Below are positions 63,533-64,000 of a stretch of DNA of 64,000 bases, piece after piece. The DNA is from Desulforegula conservatrix Mb1Pa (GTDB lineage Bacteria > Desulfobacterota > Desulfobacteria > Desulfobacterales > Desulforegulaceae). The number at the start of each line of letters is the position of its first letter. The stretch's first letter is position 1. The stretch is taken from contig NZ_AUEY01000001.1 of assembly GCF_000426225.1 (NCBI RefSeq), positions 1 through 64,000 on the forward strand, written 5' to 3'. The translations under genes were made by a program, and so were the position numbers. The notes under the pieces were generated by a model. It did no database searches, was not told the origin of the DNA, and worked only from the letters and a program-made list of their open reading frames with translations.

Positions 63533-64000
63533 TTATTTTTTCGGTTCATGCGCTTTTTCCTTGTGACAGTCTGTGCATGAAACAGGTTTTTCCATTCCCA
63601 TTTCCTTATGACAGCCCATGCATTGCAAGTGATATGCCCCCATTAAGCCAATTTTAAACGAACCCTTATCCTGAGCCTGCTTTACATGACAGCTTACGCA
63701 TCTCGGCGGCTGTTTGCCAGGAGGAGTATTGTGATGGCATCCCTGGCAGATCGTGCCTTTTTCAGCATGGAAATAACTGGCTAATTTATTGTTATTAATA
63801 TTGTTAACAAGCGCCTTAACGATCTTCCGATGCGGGAATTCAACGGGTTCGTATTTATTCGATAAATCCTTGATTAGTATTTTCTCGGGAATATCTTCAT
63901 CATTATATGTGGCGGTAATCGGAGTCCTTGACTTCAGCATCATCTCGGCAAGCCTGGCTGATTTGTCAGTTTTCGACTTGTGAGACGTAGTTGCTTCCTT
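63533..64000 (-). CDS. hmcA: HmcA-like multiheme cytochrome c, C-terminal part (truncated by window edge)
   Basis: The frame is open to the window edge, so only the C-terminal ~155 residues are seen; the ATG at 63943 is internal. Four heme-binding motifs are visible: CQGCH, CVSCH, CMGCH and CTDCH, with FPHRK and YFHAEKG supplying distal His as in class III cytochromes. [20 protein letters not shown] is like the last heme domain of HmcA. HmcA takes electrons from periplasmic hydrogenases or cytochrome c3. It overlaps hmcB as TAATG if the longer hmcB start is used. Confidence 0.9.
   Translation of the reverse strand, partial: KEATTSHKSKTDKSARLAEMMLKSRTPITATYNDEDIPEKILIKDLSNKYEPVEFPHRKIVKALVNNINNNKLASYFHAEKGTICQGCHHNTPPGKQPPRCVSCHVKQAQDKGSFKIGLMGAYHLQCMGCHKEMGMEKPVSCTDCHKEKAHEPKK

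Noticed and set aside
58531-64000. Identification of the right-edge operon as Tmc, Qrc or DsrMKJOP rather than Hmc
   Set aside because: Gene order cytochrome, ferredoxin with Tat signal, NrfD, small subunit, NarI-like, CCG iron-sulfur protein matches hmcABCDEF; DsrMKJOP and Tmc have other orders, and Qrc contains a molybdopterin-type subunit not seen here.
1-64000. tRNA, rRNA and riboswitch genes
   Set aside because: No stretch with a convincing T-loop and acceptor pairing, conserved rRNA sequence or known riboswitch core was recognised by eye; a covariance-model search would be decisive.

Overview
The window reads as a chromosomal segment of a strictly anaerobic, chemotactic Gram-negative bacterium, most likely a sulfate reducer of the Desulfobacterota (Desulfobacterales-like). 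The strongest support is the complete-looking Hmc-type transmembrane redox operon at the right edge (HmcF-E-D-C-B and the C-terminal heme domain of HmcA, all on the minus strand). Other support comes from a siroheme/ferredoxin protein with a PCP_red domain, outer-membrane barrels (OmpW-, YfaZ-, FadL- and DUF1302-like), and a set of poly-HAMP chemoreceptors. The taxonomic assignment is inference from gene content; no rRNA, tRNA or CRISPR array was seen.

Layout. 1-280: end of an IS21-like element with the start of istA. 0.5-6 kb: a secreted Lcl_C (DUF1566) protein, a small periplasmic protein and a divergent envelope-type two-component system. 6.3-16.5 kb: housekeeping and membrane genes (conserved unknown, AI-2E transporter family, dienoyl-CoA isomerase-like crotonase, rimO, polyprenyl diphosphate synthase, FlgT-like secreted protein, CDP-alcohol phosphatidyltransferase, KimA/APC-type permease). 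16.7-28.8 kb: a chemotaxis island (short CheR-like methyltransferase, MBL hydrolase, cheW, three paralogous poly-HAMP MCPs that all end in a candidate CheR-docking pentapeptide, full-length cheR), followed by a 1363-residue hybrid kinase. 33.8-44.4 kb: CobD-like aminotransferase, cutA, a GDSL-like lipoprotein lacking the usual serine, barrels, Usp plus siroheme protein, HDOD protein, J-domain protein and nadE. 44.5-45.8 kb: an intact ISAzo13-family element with recognisable inverted repeats. 46-53 kb: Mqo-like oxidoreductase, DUF2939 protein, FadL, CSD-like protein. 50.5-58.1 kb: a TetR-controlled export and ion-homeostasis module (DUF1302 barrel, LolA-like lipoprotein carrier, RND exporter, NhaA, TetR).

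Two things stand out. First, the TetR module carries four near-identical palindromes, ATGACTGA-N4-TCAGTCAT, placed before the RND gene, twice before nhaA, and over the tetR start codon. They define a self-contained regulon from sequence alone. The RND exporter inside it has an in-frame amber codon at codon 20 (counted from the ATG at 56127), exactly before its first membrane helix. Second, the intergenic regions hold several families of short, palindromic, non-coding mobile-looking repeats. There are eight copies of a ~130-bp element, five bipartite hairpin pairs plus four single halves, and MITE-like elements of ~122-126 bp with clear terminal inverted repeats. One bipartite copy sits inside the hmc operon between hmcC and hmcD. 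It is flanked by a 23-nt imperfect duplication of the hmcD start region, as expected if it arrived by an insertion event.
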